A DNA stretch of 64,000 nt from NCBI RefSeq assembly GCF_023091745.1, contig NC_068935.1, positions 63,884,724-63,948,723 of the forward strand, in the 5' to 3' direction. Positions within the stretch are counted from its first letter, which is position 1, and the number at the start of each line of letters is the position of its first letter. The stretch comes from Budorcas taxicolor (lineage: Eukaryota; Chordata; Mammalia; Artiodactyla; Bovidae). The position numbers and the translations under genes were made by a program. The notes under the pieces are model-generated. The model was not told the origin of the DNA and did no database searches. It worked only from the letters and a program-made list of their open reading frames with translations. Below, piece by piece: positions 1 to 10,165 of this stretch.

Positions 1-663
1 TCAGCCTGGCACATTCACTTGGGCAGGAGGCCCCATGGCAGCAGCAAGGACAGGGCGCTGCCCTCACTCAGGAGGTGCTGGGACTGCACAGAGACACCGG
101 CCCCAGACAGAGTCAGTTCTCAGCAAAGCACAGAGCAGCCCACAGTGCTTCTGATTCACCTTGTCCCCTTCCTTCTGCCAGCCTGCTTTTTGTCGCCTCA
201 GAGACATCATGTAGCACTAAGAGGAAGGCGTGAGGTGTCGGAAGGATGGGGCACAGCCTGGGCTGGGCGGGGAGGGCAGGGGCTCCAGAGGAATTGAGAC
301 CAGGGCTCTAAGCCCACCCTGGCCCTCACTAGCAGATGGTCTTGGGAAGATGCCCAAGCCCCGTGGCCTGAGTTCTTCATCTGGGAGGTGAGCAGGTGTG
401 AGGAGCCCCGTATGCTGGGTTGCAGGATGGGCCTGAGGGACAGTACAGAGCTCGCAGGGCCTGGCGGCTGTTGGCACTGTGATGACAGGACAGGAATCTC
501 GCACATCGTTGCCCCCAGACACTCCTCCACTCTCCACTGTGGGATGGGGTTGGCTGCTTTGTGGTCCAGGCCTGTCAGAGAATATGACCCTCAATAGGAT
601 GTGGAATAGCTAATCACCCAAACTGGATGTTTCATAAATAAAACTAAGAAACTTTTCTACTTA
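1..663. other. Unassigned left flank
   Basis: I recognise no gene or repeat in this stretch. It is GC-rich at first and turns AT-rich after about 590, with an AATAAA-type hexamer near 637. The open frames here are short, overlap on both strands and show no family motif, so I do not call them. It lies outside the part of the inverted repeat I can align. Confidence 0.5.
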
Positions 664-887
664 GACCATAGTGGACTATAGTGTTTGTCACTCAGTCATG
701 TCTGACTCTTTGCAATTCCGTGGACTGTAGCCTGCCAGTCTCCTCTGTCCATGGAATTCTCCAGGCAGGAATACTGGAGTGGGTTGCCATGCCCTTCTCT
801 AGGCAATCTTCCTGACCCAGAAATCGAACCCAGGTCTCCCACAGTGCAAGCAGATTCTTCATCATTTTAGCTACCTGTTAAGCCCCA
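664..887 (-). mobile_element. Bov-tA SINE
   Basis: Read on the minus strand, this is a tRNA-derived head (tCGAaCCC-type box B near 825-835, before the word CCCAGGTCTCCC) followed by a Bov-A body (ACTCCAGTATTCCTGCCTGG near 766-785 in complement, then the GTCAGACATGACTGAG-type end near 690-705). The order and words match the ruminant Bov-tA family. I could not define clear target-site duplications. Boundaries are approximate. Confidence 0.85.
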
Positions 888-1208
888 TTTCCAGTTAGAG
901 GACCTGTTAAATTTGGGTGTGAAGGAGTGTTCCAGCAGGACCCAAGCTGCTATAGGAAATAGAAGCAAGAACCAGTCTTTGCCTCTGCCTCAGCCGGTCT
1001 TCCATCCAAACCGTTATTTTCCTTCATTGCAGCCCCAACAGAGGTCGATTCATTGATTATGATGGCCAAATACAATCAAGATAATTCAAAGCTAATTAAC
1101 ACTTTATGATCTGGATCCCCTGGTCCAGGAAAAAGAGAGTAGTTTCGTGGATTTCTTGGGCACCACTTCAAGGGAGTGTGACCAAGTTCTGCAGAATTCC
1201 TAGCAGAT

Positions 1209-1509
1209 ATGGGGTATGATGGAGAAGGCAATGGCACCCCACTCCAGTACTCTTGCCTGGGAAATCCCATGGATGGAGGAGCCTGGCAGGCTGCAGTCCA
1301 TGGGGTCACTAAGAGTCGGATACGACTGAGCGACTTCACTTTCACTTTTCACTTTCACCCACTGGAGAAGGAAATGGCAACCCACTCCAGTGTTCTTGCC
1401 TGGAGAATCCCAGGGACGGGGGAGCCTGGTGGGCTGCTGTCTATGGGGTCGCACAGAGTCAGACACGACTGAAGCGGCTTAGCAGCAGTAGCAGCAGCAT
1501 GGGGTGTGA
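1209..1509 (+). mobile_element. Bov-A2 SINE with target-site duplication
   Basis: The insert (about 1220-1498) is a dimer of two Bov-A units, each starting GGAGAAGG..ATGGCA and each with CACTCCAGT..TCTTGCCTGG and GAGTC.GA.ACGACTGA. It ends in a short AGC-repeat tail, as Bov-A2 does. It is flanked by 11-bp direct repeats at 1209-1219 and 1499-1509 (ATGGGGTATGA and ATGGGGTGTGA, one mismatch), the duplicated target. The matching place in the right arm near 8985 has no SINE, so it inserted after the inverted duplication formed. Confidence 0.93.
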
Positions 1510-2334
1510 AAACACCTCATTTGCCCCTGTGATCAAGAGCAATGTGACGAGAGCCAGGGCCCCTTCCTTCCTGCCCAAGAAAGAGATCTCTCTGGGCTTT
1601 ATCCAAGATGCAAAAGGACACCTCACAGCAACGATCCACTTCAGAATTTCCCGTCACCCCCAAGACACACTGTCTGCAAGTCTGAGGGCTGCCACCACCC
1701 AGCCTCAACACGGTCACCTCCCACAGAAAGAACCCAGCTTTCCCAAGCCCCAAACCACCCTGGCTCAGGCACTGACACTCCAACACTCCTCCCGTAACCC
1801 CACCACCCTGCCCTGTGTTGCACTGTTCATTGCGACTATGGGATGTCTTTCCACCTTCCTCGTGACTGCAGCTCCTAGACCGTCGCTCTAGGTGTGGGGG
1901 TGTCCTGCTTCTCCTAGTATCCCCACTGCTAACACAGCATTTCACAGAGCAGAGGCTCCTAAAAGGTCTTCGGAATACACGAGCCAGTGAGCAGGGGGCT
2001 TAATTCATTATCTGCTACTTCCTAAAATGACCCAGGCAAATCCAAATAAACAGAGATAATTTAGTTTTTGAAAATGACACACAAGAAGGACAGAACCATG
2101 CATTCACTACAATTACTTTTATCATCTAATTCTTCCCCCATCAATAGTACTGCTAAGTAAGCTCACTTTTCCAAAATAGTTCTAATTCCAATTCCATTGC
2201 ATCCTGTTCGGGACCACAAAACACAATGGAAGAGTCTCCAATCTCTTATACAAAACAGCGAAGCTCTTGTTCTCGAACTGGGTAAGTTCAAACACACTGT
2301 GATCAACATCATTCACTAAGTTAAGACACTGAAG

Positions 2335-2340
2335 TTTATT
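2335..2340 (-). terminator. Polyadenylation signal of minus-strand MAGE unit
   Basis: The complement reads AATAAA, at the place matching the AATAAA at 8144-8149 downstream of the intact plus-strand MAGE gene. Next to it, at about 2365-2378, the left arm has a run of A on the plus strand that the right arm lacks. Confidence 0.7.
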
Positions 2341-2587
2341 TAGCCTTCTATGAAAACAATCATGGAAAAAAAAAAAAACAATCAAAGTTTGAAAGTTCTC
2401 TAAGGAAAACAGATGAATCTCCATGTCATCATAGAGAAGAGTAACCCAAAGATGCTATACACCAGTTTCCCCAACTGGCCTGGGCCAGCACGTCTGAGAA
2501 GGCTGACCTCTCCCTCTTCAATCACAGAGGGAAGGATCACCTGGATGCTGCTCTGGCTCAGCCCGCCTCATCCTCCTCCCTTGCAGG

Positions 2588-3323
2588 CTACGTAGACAGG
2601 GGTGGGAAGGCCCTCAAAGCCCTTTGTTGGACCCTGAGCAGAAATGCCACGACGTCCCACTTGCTGGTCTCTGCATAGGCCTGGGGACCCCACAGGAACT
2701 CAGAGCGGGCAGGGTGGCTTTCAGGCACTTGCCGGTATGCCAGGTACCCCTCCTGCACCCACATGTGGGTAAGCAGCTCCCTGGGCTCCCCAAAGTTGCA
2801 GTGCTCACTCTCGACACCGCCCCCCATCCTGCTGAGTGCTCCCCTGACCTTCTCCTCAGGGGCACGGTCTCCATTCCACATGATTAGGCTGAGGACCAGT
2901 ACCGGGAGGCCGGCCTTGGGCAGGCCCTGCCCACTGTTCAGCATCATATCATAGGTGAGGCCCACGGTGGGGACCATGATGTAGATGTGCTCCCTGGGTT
3001 CCACCTCCTTCACCTCCACACCACAGACCAGCTGCAGGCACTGTGAGGCTTGGCTGAAGACCACCAGAAAGTGCTCCTGGTTATCCCTGAGGACCGTCTT
3101 TAGCATTTCCACTTGGGAGGTCAGCTCCTTGGCCGGATGCATGAGCAGCAGGAACTTAATCAGGTTAGCCAGAATCTCATTCAGAGCTACCGGGGGCAAG
3201 GCCAGAGACTGTTGGGGGGGCGGGCAATTGCAGTCTCCCCTGCCTCAGGCCCCAAGAGCTGTGCCTCCAATAGGCCCTGGGCCTGGGTCCAAGTTCTTCC
3301 TCCAGCTTGCTCAGCTCACTCAT
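2588..3323 (-). pseudogene. MAGE-family pseudogene (frameshifted)
   Basis: This is the left-arm counterpart of the intact MAGE gene at 7154-7948. The start codon (complement of 3321-3323) opens MSELSK. After about 12 residues the frame differs from the intact copy because of a small deletion relative to it, and it ends at a TGA near 3177. The MAGE homology domain continues in another frame from about 3199 to the stop at 2588, but that frame has no ATG of its own at this end. It keeps family words such as KFLLL-type, VFSQASQCLQLV, EHIYIMV, QVPESHPAR and EFLWGP..YAETSKW. A G/C homopolymer at 3212-3220 lies inside the shifted region. One uninterrupted protein could not be made from this sequence. 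A sequencing error in the homopolymer could mimic part of the shift, but divergence from the intact gene is high throughout, so pseudogene is the better call. Confidence 0.88.
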
Positions 3324-3342
3324 GTCGACCATGAGCACGATG

Positions 3343-3347
3343 CCTGG
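3343..3347 (-). promoter_or_regulatory. Splice acceptor before minus-strand MAGE coding exon
   Basis: In complement the sequence reads GTTTGATCCCAG followed by GCATC, the same acceptor context as at 7122-7138 before the intact MAGE coding exon. MAGE type I genes carry the whole coding region in the last exon after short non-coding exons, so this site fits the family layout even though the coding exon is broken. Confidence 0.6.
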
Positions 3348-4439
3348 GATCAAACCACAGCCTGAGGCAGGAGGGAGGCGGCGGAGGGGGGCGGGGGGCA
3401 GATGGGGACATACGGGGACCACAGGCCTGAATGGTGGAGAGAGGGGCTGTGAACAGCCTCAGCTGAAAACCACACCCTGGGCGGCCACAGGCCACTTATG
3501 CATCTCCTCTTGAAAGGTGTTCTCAGACTTCACAGGCGCAAGCCTCCGGGGCATCCAGTCCCCTGGCTACCTGAAGAAGGAAGTGAGGTGTCTCCCCAGG
3601 GTGCAGTCAGCACAGTCCAAGACTTCCGAGGCTGACAAGGTGGTGGGATTGGGCCCATGTGGGGTCCCCTCTGCTCTGGGATGGGGAGCCCCTGGTGTAC
3701 ACTCAGGGCACCCTCCTCACCTTGACTCTGGGTACTGCCTGGACCACCTCTGCTCTCTGACCTCAGGACATGGGCCTCAGACCTCTGCTTTCTCCTCCTG
3801 GTTCCTGCAGCTCCTGTGAGAAAAAGGGAGGATGCAGCTCGGGGGTATCCTGTGGCACAGCCCTCAGCCTTCTGTGACAGTACGAGGGGTGGACTCTGTG
3901 AGGTCCCCTCAGTTTTGTGTGGCGGGAGGTCCCCTCAGGGCTCCCTTGCAGTGCTCACCCTTCCCCTGGTACAGCCTGGTCCCTACCCTCTGGGGACCTG
4001 CAAGGAAACTCAGAACAAGACCCTAACCTGAACAAAAAGTGCTGAGGGGCCCCACAAGAGGCCACACCTGCCCAGGGAATCCCACGGGTCCTAGGCTGGG
4101 GAGATGCTCGGTCCTCAACTCCTCCTCACGTTCTGCCTGGCCTCCCAGCACTGACCACAGAGGCAGGGGTCTGCTTAGTCCTCCATCGGGATTGGTGTGT
4201 CCAGCCTCTGCTAACCTGAAGACATCCGCTCTCCACCCGAAAAACCTCACCTCACGAGGTCCCTAGGCCAGATGTCAAGAAGCTGCTCACCCTGCTCACC
4301 ACCCTGCTCTGGGCCCTCCAAGACCCTCCTGCAAGGGCCAAGTCCCTCCCTGTTGGGGTCTAACTGTCTCGGTCCCTCCTCGCATGGAGCCTGTACTCCA
4401 GGCAAGATCTGCAAGTGTCCTGTCTGCAATCGGGAGGCT

Positions 4440-5120
4440 CTGCTGCTTTCACCCGTCTCTCTGACGGGGAGGTCAGGCAATGCGGCATGAAGGTGTCCTG
4501 CCTGGGGACTACCTAGGTTCCCTCTGGTCTGAGATCTGACTACCCTCAGTCCTCGCTCAGGGTGTTCACCTTGACTTCCGGTAGGACCTAGGCTCTGTCG
4601 TCTCCCCACTAGGAAAGGTGGGAAGAGGTCCCTGCTCCTCACACCTGGTCCCCACGCTCACAGACCCGGAACTCAGGAAGAGAGGACAGACCTAGTGTGC
4701 TCTTCTCACCCCAAGGGCTCCCAGGGCCGATAACAGGGGCTGAGATCTGTGGGGTTCCATCAGTCTTACCTTGGGGTCCCTAGAGTCTTCGCTTGGGGTC
4801 CCTTCAGTCATCCCTCAGGGACCTCAACTTGTCTCTGTGCAAGGGCTTTCGATTCTCTCCTCTCCCCACTCGTGCCCCATCCGTTATGTCAGGTCCCCAG
4901 TCTCTCTGACACCCGGATGTCAGGAAATGCAGCATGGTTCATCTGTCCTATGTCCTCCCAGACCCCACTCTGCTCTGGGGTCCAGCGTCCTCTCAGTCTT
5001 CCCTTACTGTCTTCACCTTGACCCTCAAAAGATCTAAGATCTCCCCCTCTTCCCATCTGAGGCCCTGACCCTTCTAACAGTTGCCTAATGTCTCTGAGAT
5101 GCAGATGTGGAAGTCAGAAC
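4440..5120 (-). promoter_or_regulatory. Minus-strand MAGE promoter-like repeat units
   Basis: Read on the minus strand, copies of a short module recur near 5118-5088, 4935-4888 and 4480-4440. Each has a word like TTTCCTGACATCC followed by a CAGAGAGACTGGGG-type word. They mirror the plus-strand units at 5317-6075 about the axis near 5240. CTTCC/GGAAG Ets-type cores are present; MAGE-A promoters are known to use Ets sites and CpG methylation. Whether they still start transcription toward the broken minus-strand unit cannot be told from sequence. Confidence 0.5.
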
Positions 5121-5316
5121 AGGCTGCCAAGTGCTCATCCCACCACCAGGGTGGCCCAGGGCTGACAGCAGGGGCAGGGATCAGTGGGGTTACCTTTTAT
5201 CATCCCTCAGGGACCTCATCTTGAGCCCTGGCAGATCCAGGGATACCCCTAGTGTTGACCCAAGGCGGGACCCTCACATCAAGGCTCAGGGAACACAGAG
5301 GGTGGCTGAGCACATG

Positions 5317-6075
5317 CTGCATTTCCTGACATCCAGGTCTCAGAGAAACTGGGGACCTGGGAAAGGGGGCATGGCCTCGGGTGAGCAGAGGGAAGAAGCC
5401 CAGCTCCTCCAGAGTTTCAAGTTGAGGACCCTGAGGGAGGACCGAGCGGACTCTGGACCCCAATCAGAGGAGACCTCGGAGAAGCCTGTAGCTGCTGTTG
5501 GTCCTTGGCGGCCCTGGGGTAGGATGAGCCCAACGTGCGTGGTTTCACTTCCTCATATCCGGATCTCAGACTGGAGACCTGGTAGGGGGGCTGACTTCCT
5601 GACCTCGGTCGGTCGGGATCTCAGACTGGGGACCTTGCATATGGGGCGGGGCCTTAGGTGGTCCGATTCCCAGGGCCGGTGGGGTGTCAGGTTGAGGACC
5701 CTGAGGAGGAACTAGAGGACCCTGAACCCCAGTCAGAGGGTACCTCAGAGAAGCTCATCTCTGCCGTCAGTCCAGGGCAACTGTGGGGGTCGGAGGAGCG
5801 CAGCAGGCATGGTCTGACTTCCTGACATCCGGGTCTTGGAGAGACTGGGGGTGGTATAAGGGGCGGGGCTTCAGCTGGGGAGAGGCGAGAATCCCAGGTC
5901 CCGGCCGGAGGCAGGTGAGGTGCCTGAAGGAGGACTGAGGGGACCCTGCATGAGGAGCAAGGGAACCCCACAGATCCCCACCCCTGTAGTCGGCCCTGGG
6001 AGCACATTCTGTCTGTCTGCCTTTCTTACATGCTGGTCTGAGAGAGACCGGGGATCTTGTGAAAGCGGCGGGGTC
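5317..6075 (+). promoter_or_regulatory. Tandem MAGE promoter/first-exon repeat units
   Basis: A module of CTTCCTGACATCC plus GTCT..GAGA.ACTGGGGACCT, followed by a G-rich or GC-box stretch, appears near 5317, 5546, 5595, 5816 and, diverged, 6020. Most spacings are about 205-230 bases; one is about 50. Several units end in GGGGCGGGGC-type GC boxes (5643-5652, 5861-5869). This suggests a tandemly duplicated promoter with alternative first exons, as known for MAGE-A genes. CpG is frequent, consistent with methylation-controlled germline expression. The function is inferred; the repetition is visible. Confidence 0.6.
5852..5920 (+). promoter_or_regulatory. Candidate MAGE core promoter and exon 1 donor
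   Basis: TGGTATAAGG at about 5852-5861 looks like a TATA element and runs straight into a GC box (GGGCGGGGC, 5861-5869). About 50 bases on, GGAGGCAG followed by GTGAGG at 5915 is a good splice donor. A start about 25-30 bases after the TATA would give a short non-coding exon 1 of about 30 bases ending at 5914. The copy-B equivalent is at 56050-56118 and is identical in these elements. Confidence 0.5.
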
Positions 6076-7133
6076 TCAAAATGGCGGACGGGACAATCTC
6101 CGGTCCTGCCTGAGGGCCAGGCTGCATGCGAGGATGGACTGAAGCGGAAAGACCGCAACAGGGAGGCAGGGATCCTAGCCCTTGTGGGGACTCTGGGAGG
6201 CCCTAGAGTGGGGTGAGCAGTTTCTTGACTTCTGGCTCAGGGACCCCGGGAGGTGAGGTTTATTTGGGCGGAGGGCAGAGGCTTCAGGTCAGCAGAGGCT
6301 GAACTCCCCAAACCCGAGGGAGGACTAAGCAGACCCCCGTCCCTGTGGTCAGTGCTGGGAGGCCAGGCAGGACGTCAGGAGGAGCTGAGGACCGAGCATG
6401 TCCCCAGCCTAGGACCCACAGGAAGCCCTGGGCAGGTTCGGCAGCATGTGGAGCCCCTCAGCGCTTTCTGTTGAGGCTGGGATCTTGTTCTGAATTTCCA
6501 TGCAGGCCCCCAGAGGGGAGGGACAGGGTGGTGCCAGGGGCAAGGTGAGCACTACAAGGGAGCCCTGAGGGGACCTCCCACCACACAACTGGGGGGACCT
6601 CACAGAGTCCACCCCGCATACTGTCACAGAAGGCTCAGGGCTGTGCCACAGGATACCCCCGAGCCGCCCCCTTCCCTTTTTCTCACAGGAGCTGCAGGAA
6701 CCAGGAGGGGAAGGCAGAGGACTGAGGCGCGTGCCCTGAGGTCAGAGGGCAGAGAAGGTGCAGGCAGTACCAGGAGTCAAGGTGAGGAGGGTACCCTGAG
6801 TGTGCACCGGGGGCTCCCCACCCCAGAACGGAAGGGACCACCCAAGGGCCTAATCCCCCACCTTGTCAGCCTCGGAAGTCTTGGACTGTGCTGACTGTAC
6901 CCTGCGGAGCCACCTCACTTCCTCCTTCCGGTAGCCAGGGGACTGGCTGCCCCGGAGGCTTTCCCCTGTGAGGTCTGAGAGCACCCCTCAAGCGGAGACC
7001 TGTAAGTTGCCTGTGTCAGTCCGCCCAGGGTGTGGTGCTCAGCTGAGGCCATTCACAGCCCCTCTCTCCCCCAGCCTGGCCCGTGGTCCCCATCTGTCAC
7101 CCTGGCTGACTCCTGTCTGTGGTTTGATCCCAG

Positions 7134-7948
7134 GCATCACGCTCGTGGTCGAGATGAGTGAGCTGAGCAAGCCCGAGGAAGATTTTCAGGACCCTGGCGA
7201 GGCCCAGGGCCCGGTGAATGTGCAGCTCTTGGGGGCTGAGGCAGGGGTGGCTGCATCTGCCTCGGCCTCCTCCCCCACAGTGTCCTCCTTAGGCACTGGG
7301 GAGTCCTTGCCCCAGGAAGCGCTGAATGAGATGATAGCTAGCCTAATGAAGTTCCTGCTCCTCAAGTATCGAGCCAAGGAGCCGACCTCCCAGGCGGAAA
7401 TGCTGAATAAGGTCCTCAGGGATAACCAGGAGTACTTCCCGGTGGTCTTCAGCCAAGCCTCGCAGTGCCTGCAGCTGGTCTTTGGCGTGGAAGTGAAGGA
7501 GGTGGACCCCAGGGAGCACATCTACATCATGGTCTCCATCCTGGGCCTCAGCTGCAACGCAATGCTGAGCAGTGGGCAGAGCATCCCCAAGGCCGGCCTC
7601 CTGGTGCTGGTCCTCAACCTGATCATGCGGAATGGAGACCGTGCCCCTGAGCAGAAGGTCTGGGGAGCACTCAGCAGATTGGGTGTGTATGCTGGGAGTG
7701 TGCACTGCATCTTTGGGGAGCCCAGGACACTTCTGACCCACGTGTGGGTGCAGGAGGGGTACCTGGAGTACCGGCAGGTGCCTTACAGCCACCCTGCTCG
7801 CTATGAGTTCCTGTGGGGTCCCCGGGCTTATGCGGAGACCAGCAAGTGGGAAATCATGGCATTTCTGCTCAGGGTCAAACAAAGGGCTTTGAGGGCCTTC
7901 CCACTGCAGTCTTCAGAGGCTGCAAGGGAGGACGATGAGGCGGACTGA
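7134..7948 (+). CDS. MAGE-family protein, copy A (CDS from 7154)
   Basis: An AG acceptor (GTTTGATCCCAG, ending 7133) opens the exon and the first ATG after it, at 7154, begins MSELSKPEED. The frame runs 264 codons to TGA at 7946-7948. I prefer 7154 over an in-frame ATG at 6968, which lies upstream of the acceptor in presumed intron. Residues 1-60 form a low-complexity Ala/Ser/Gly/Glu-rich N-terminus. Residues about 62-232 are the MAGE homology domain: KFLLLKYRAKEPTSQAEML at 66-84, VVFSQASQCLQLVFGVE at 97-113, EHIYIMV at 121-127, EYRQVP at 205-210 and EFLWGPRAYAETSKW at 218-232. The tail is acidic (AREDDEAD). MAGE proteins bind RING E3 ubiquitin ligases through this tandem winged-helix domain and redirect their targets; type I members are usually germline- or tumour-restricted. 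It is shorter than the about 314 residues of human MAGE-A proteins, mainly at the N-terminus. GPRAYAETSK resembles MAGE-B more than MAGE-A, so I give no symbol. Confidence 0.92.
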
Positions 7949-8143
7949 GCCAGAGCAGCATCCAGGTGAGCCTTCGCTCTGAGATTGAAGAGGGAGCGGT
8001 CAGCCTTCTCAGAAGTGAGGGCCTGGGGCAGTTTGGGGAACCAGTGTATAGCTTCATTGCATTTGTTTTCTGTGTGATGACATGGAGATTCACCAGTTCT
8101 CCTTAGATAATTTTCAGACTTTGATTGTTTTCATAGAATGCTA

Positions 8144-8149
8144 AATAAA
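8144..8149 (+). terminator. MAGE polyadenylation signal, copy A
   Basis: AATAAA lies 196 bases after the stop codon and is followed by a T/G-rich stretch (GTTTTGCTGTTTTG near 8220). It is conserved in copy B at 58341-58346 and, in complement, in the left arm at 2335-2340. Confidence 0.8.
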
Positions 8150-9426
8150 CTTCAGTGTCTCAGCTTCGTGAATGATGCTGATCACAGTGCATTTGCGCTT
8201 ACCCAGATTGTGCGCAAGAGTTTTGCTGTTTTGTAAAAGAGATTGGAGACTCTTCCATTGTGTTTTGTGGTCCTGAACAGGATGCAGTGGAATTGGAATT
8301 AGAACTGTTTTGGAAAAGTGAGCTTACTTGGCAGTAATATTGATGATGGAAGAGATGATAAGAGTAATTGTAGTGAATTCATGGTTCTGTCCTTCTTGTG
8401 TGTCATTTTCAAAAACTAAATAATGTCTTGTTCATTTGGATTTGCCTGGGTTATTTAAGGAATCAGCGGATAATGAATTGAGCCCCCTGCTCACTGGCTC
8501 GTGTATTCCAAAGACCTTTATGGAGCCGCTGCTCCGTGAAAGGCTGGGTTAGCAGTGGGGACACTGGGAGGAGCCGGACACTACCCCCCACACACACCTT
8601 GAGCGATGATCTAGGAGCCCTAGTCACACGAAGAAGGTGGAGATAAGTCCCCTAGTCACACTAAACCAGGCAACACAGGGCGGGGCACTCGGGCTCCTAG
8701 AGGAACGCTGCAATGTCAATGTCTGAGCCAGGGTGTTCTGGAGCTTTGGGAAGCTGGGTTCCTTCTGTGGGAGGTGATTGTGATGAGGCTGCATGGTGGC
8801 ATCCTTCAGACTTGCAGACAGTGTGTCTTGGGGGTGACGGGAAAGTCTGAAACAGATCATTGCTGTGAGGTATCCTTTTGCGTCTTGGATAAAACACAGA
8901 GAGATCTCTTTCTCGGGCAGGAAGGAAGGGGTCCTGACTGTTGTTGCATTGCTGTTGACCACAGGGGCAAAGGAGGTGTTTTCTACCACTGCCCCACCAT
9001 CTGCTCAGAATCCTGGAGAAGAGCAAATGTTGCTTTGAAGTATGGCCCAGTATTCCCTGGGCTGGCCCTCTGCTCTCTGTCCTGGGAAAGCAGATTACCA
9101 AGTATATTGAAATGACCATTTATTTGGTCATCTGGACTTTATTTTGGCCACTTGTGCCCATGCTCTAGATATCAGAGGGATGGAATGAGTGAAGAGAAGC
9201 TGCTAAGTGGAGAAATCCTGCTAGGTGACTGGATCCTGGGAACTTTGATTCCCAGCTGGGAAAGACACTGCTCCACACCCCTCAAACACACACATACACC
9301 CTGGTTGAATAACATAACCTCTAAGAGGAAAACGCACAGAGCAGCGATTTTGACTGCTTTTTTTTATTTATCTGAGACCCAGAGTCTGAGATCCAAATGA
9401 CAAAAGAAAGAAGTACTAGCCAGAAG
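8150..9426. other. MAGE 3' flank, no gene
   Basis: This is non-coding flank shared by both duplicate copies and, to about 9110, by the left arm in inverse orientation. Open frames on both strands (about 110-140 codons) carry no family motif, and the left-arm homologues do not keep one frame. A C/CA run near 8583-8597 differs in length by 7 bases between copies A and B. Confidence 0.6.
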
Positions 9427-9497
9427 AGATGCAACATCCATACATCTGTGTCTCTTTTGCTGTTATATTAAAAAAAAAAAAAAAGATGCAACATCCA
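9427..9497. mobile_element. Tiny poly(A) retro-insertion with target duplication, copy A
   Basis: A 14-bp direct repeat (AGATGCAACATCCA) at 9427-9440 and 9484-9497 brackets only about 43 bases: a short unique piece (TACATCTGTGTCTCTTTTGC and a few more bases) plus a run of about 15 A. Direct repeats and poly(A) are the mark of L1-driven retrotransposition. From memory the unique piece resembles the complement of a ruminant L1 3' region, so an antisense L1-derived transcript is possible. The copy-B equivalent is 59617-59687. Confidence 0.75.
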
Positions 9498-9890
9498 CCA
9501 GCGTCCCTGGCTTCAGGCAGGTTCAGAAGTGTGGAGGCAGCAGAGACTCAACAGGTTAAGGCTGTGCCTGGCATCAAATGACAGGAGCGAGTTCCGGGCC
9601 TCAGGAGGTGGTGAGGTCACTGCTGTCCGGTGTGCGGGCGGGTGCAGGGGGCTGAAGGGGCAGCTCTCCCTGCTGAGTGCCAGAGAACAACAGGAACAGA
9701 AGATGTGATTCTGGCTGCATACATGGCACCTGCCACATAGTCAGTGGACACTTGGAAATGGTTGAGAATTTCAAGACCCATGTGACCTGCTCAGACTGTC
9801 TTCCCCAAAACAGGAGATTTTGTCATTATAAGTTCTAACTGCTGCTCTTTGTTGAGCATCTGGTAGGCAGTGTGGGATTGGAGAGATGTC

Positions 9891-10165
9891 AGGTGTTCAG
9901 TCAGAGAAGGCAATGGCACCCCACTCCAGTACTCTTGCCTGGAAGTCCGTGGGGTCTCTAGGAGTCGGACATGACTGAGCGACTTCACTTTCACTTTTCA
10001 CTTTTCACTTTCATGCATTGGAGAAGGAAATGGCAACCCACTCCAGTGTTCTTGCCTGGAGGATCCCAAGGATGGAGGAGCCTGGTAGGCTGCCGTCTGT
10101 GGGGTCGCACAGAGTCGGACAGGACTGAAGCGACTTAGCAGCAGCAGCAGCAGCAGGTGTTCAGT
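9891..10165 (+). mobile_element. Bov-A2 SINE with target-site duplication, copy A
   Basis: An exact 11-bp repeat (AGGTGTTCAGT) at 9891-9901 and 10155-10165 flanks a Bov-A dimer with a GCAGCAGCAGCAGCAG tail. The first Bov-A unit has an internal deletion: TCTTGCCTGG runs directly into AAGTCCGTGGGG. The same element and target repeat occur in copy B, so the insertion predates the 50-kb duplication. Confidence 0.93.

Larger units (their letters stand above)
1090..5235. repeat. Left arm of MAGE inverted repeat
   Basis: This arm matches, in reverse complement, the sequence at about 5240-9110. Paired landmarks give a near-constant coordinate sum: MAGE start codons 3323 and 7154 (10477), MAGE stops 2588 and 7948 (10536), and 3'-flank positions 1499 and 8989 (10488). 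The axis is therefore near 5240. The arm includes a broken MAGE unit, its 3' flank and one arm-specific SINE at 1220-1498. Similarity weakens outward but can still be followed past the SINE to about 1090. The arms are clearly diverged, so this is an old inverted duplication, not a fresh palindrome. Confidence 0.85.
5240..9110. repeat. Right arm of MAGE inverted repeat
   Basis: This is the reverse-complement partner of 1090-5235. It holds the intact MAGE unit (promoters, coding exon, polyadenylation site) and about 1 kb of 3' flank. It lacks the Bov-A2 element found in the left arm. A CAATGTC..GGAGG-containing 3'-flank block around 8624-8990 matches 1499-1891 in complement, so the duplication covered far more than the coding exon. 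Confidence 0.85.

Noticed and set aside
6968..7153. N-terminal extension of the MAGE protein from the ATG at 6968
   Set aside because: It lies before a good splice acceptor and reads as intron/upstream sequence; family proteins start close after the acceptor.
7343..7882. 179-codon frame antisense to the MAGE gene (and its copy at 57540-58079)
   Set aside because: It is a shadow of the MAGE coding frame, kept open by codon bias on the other strand.
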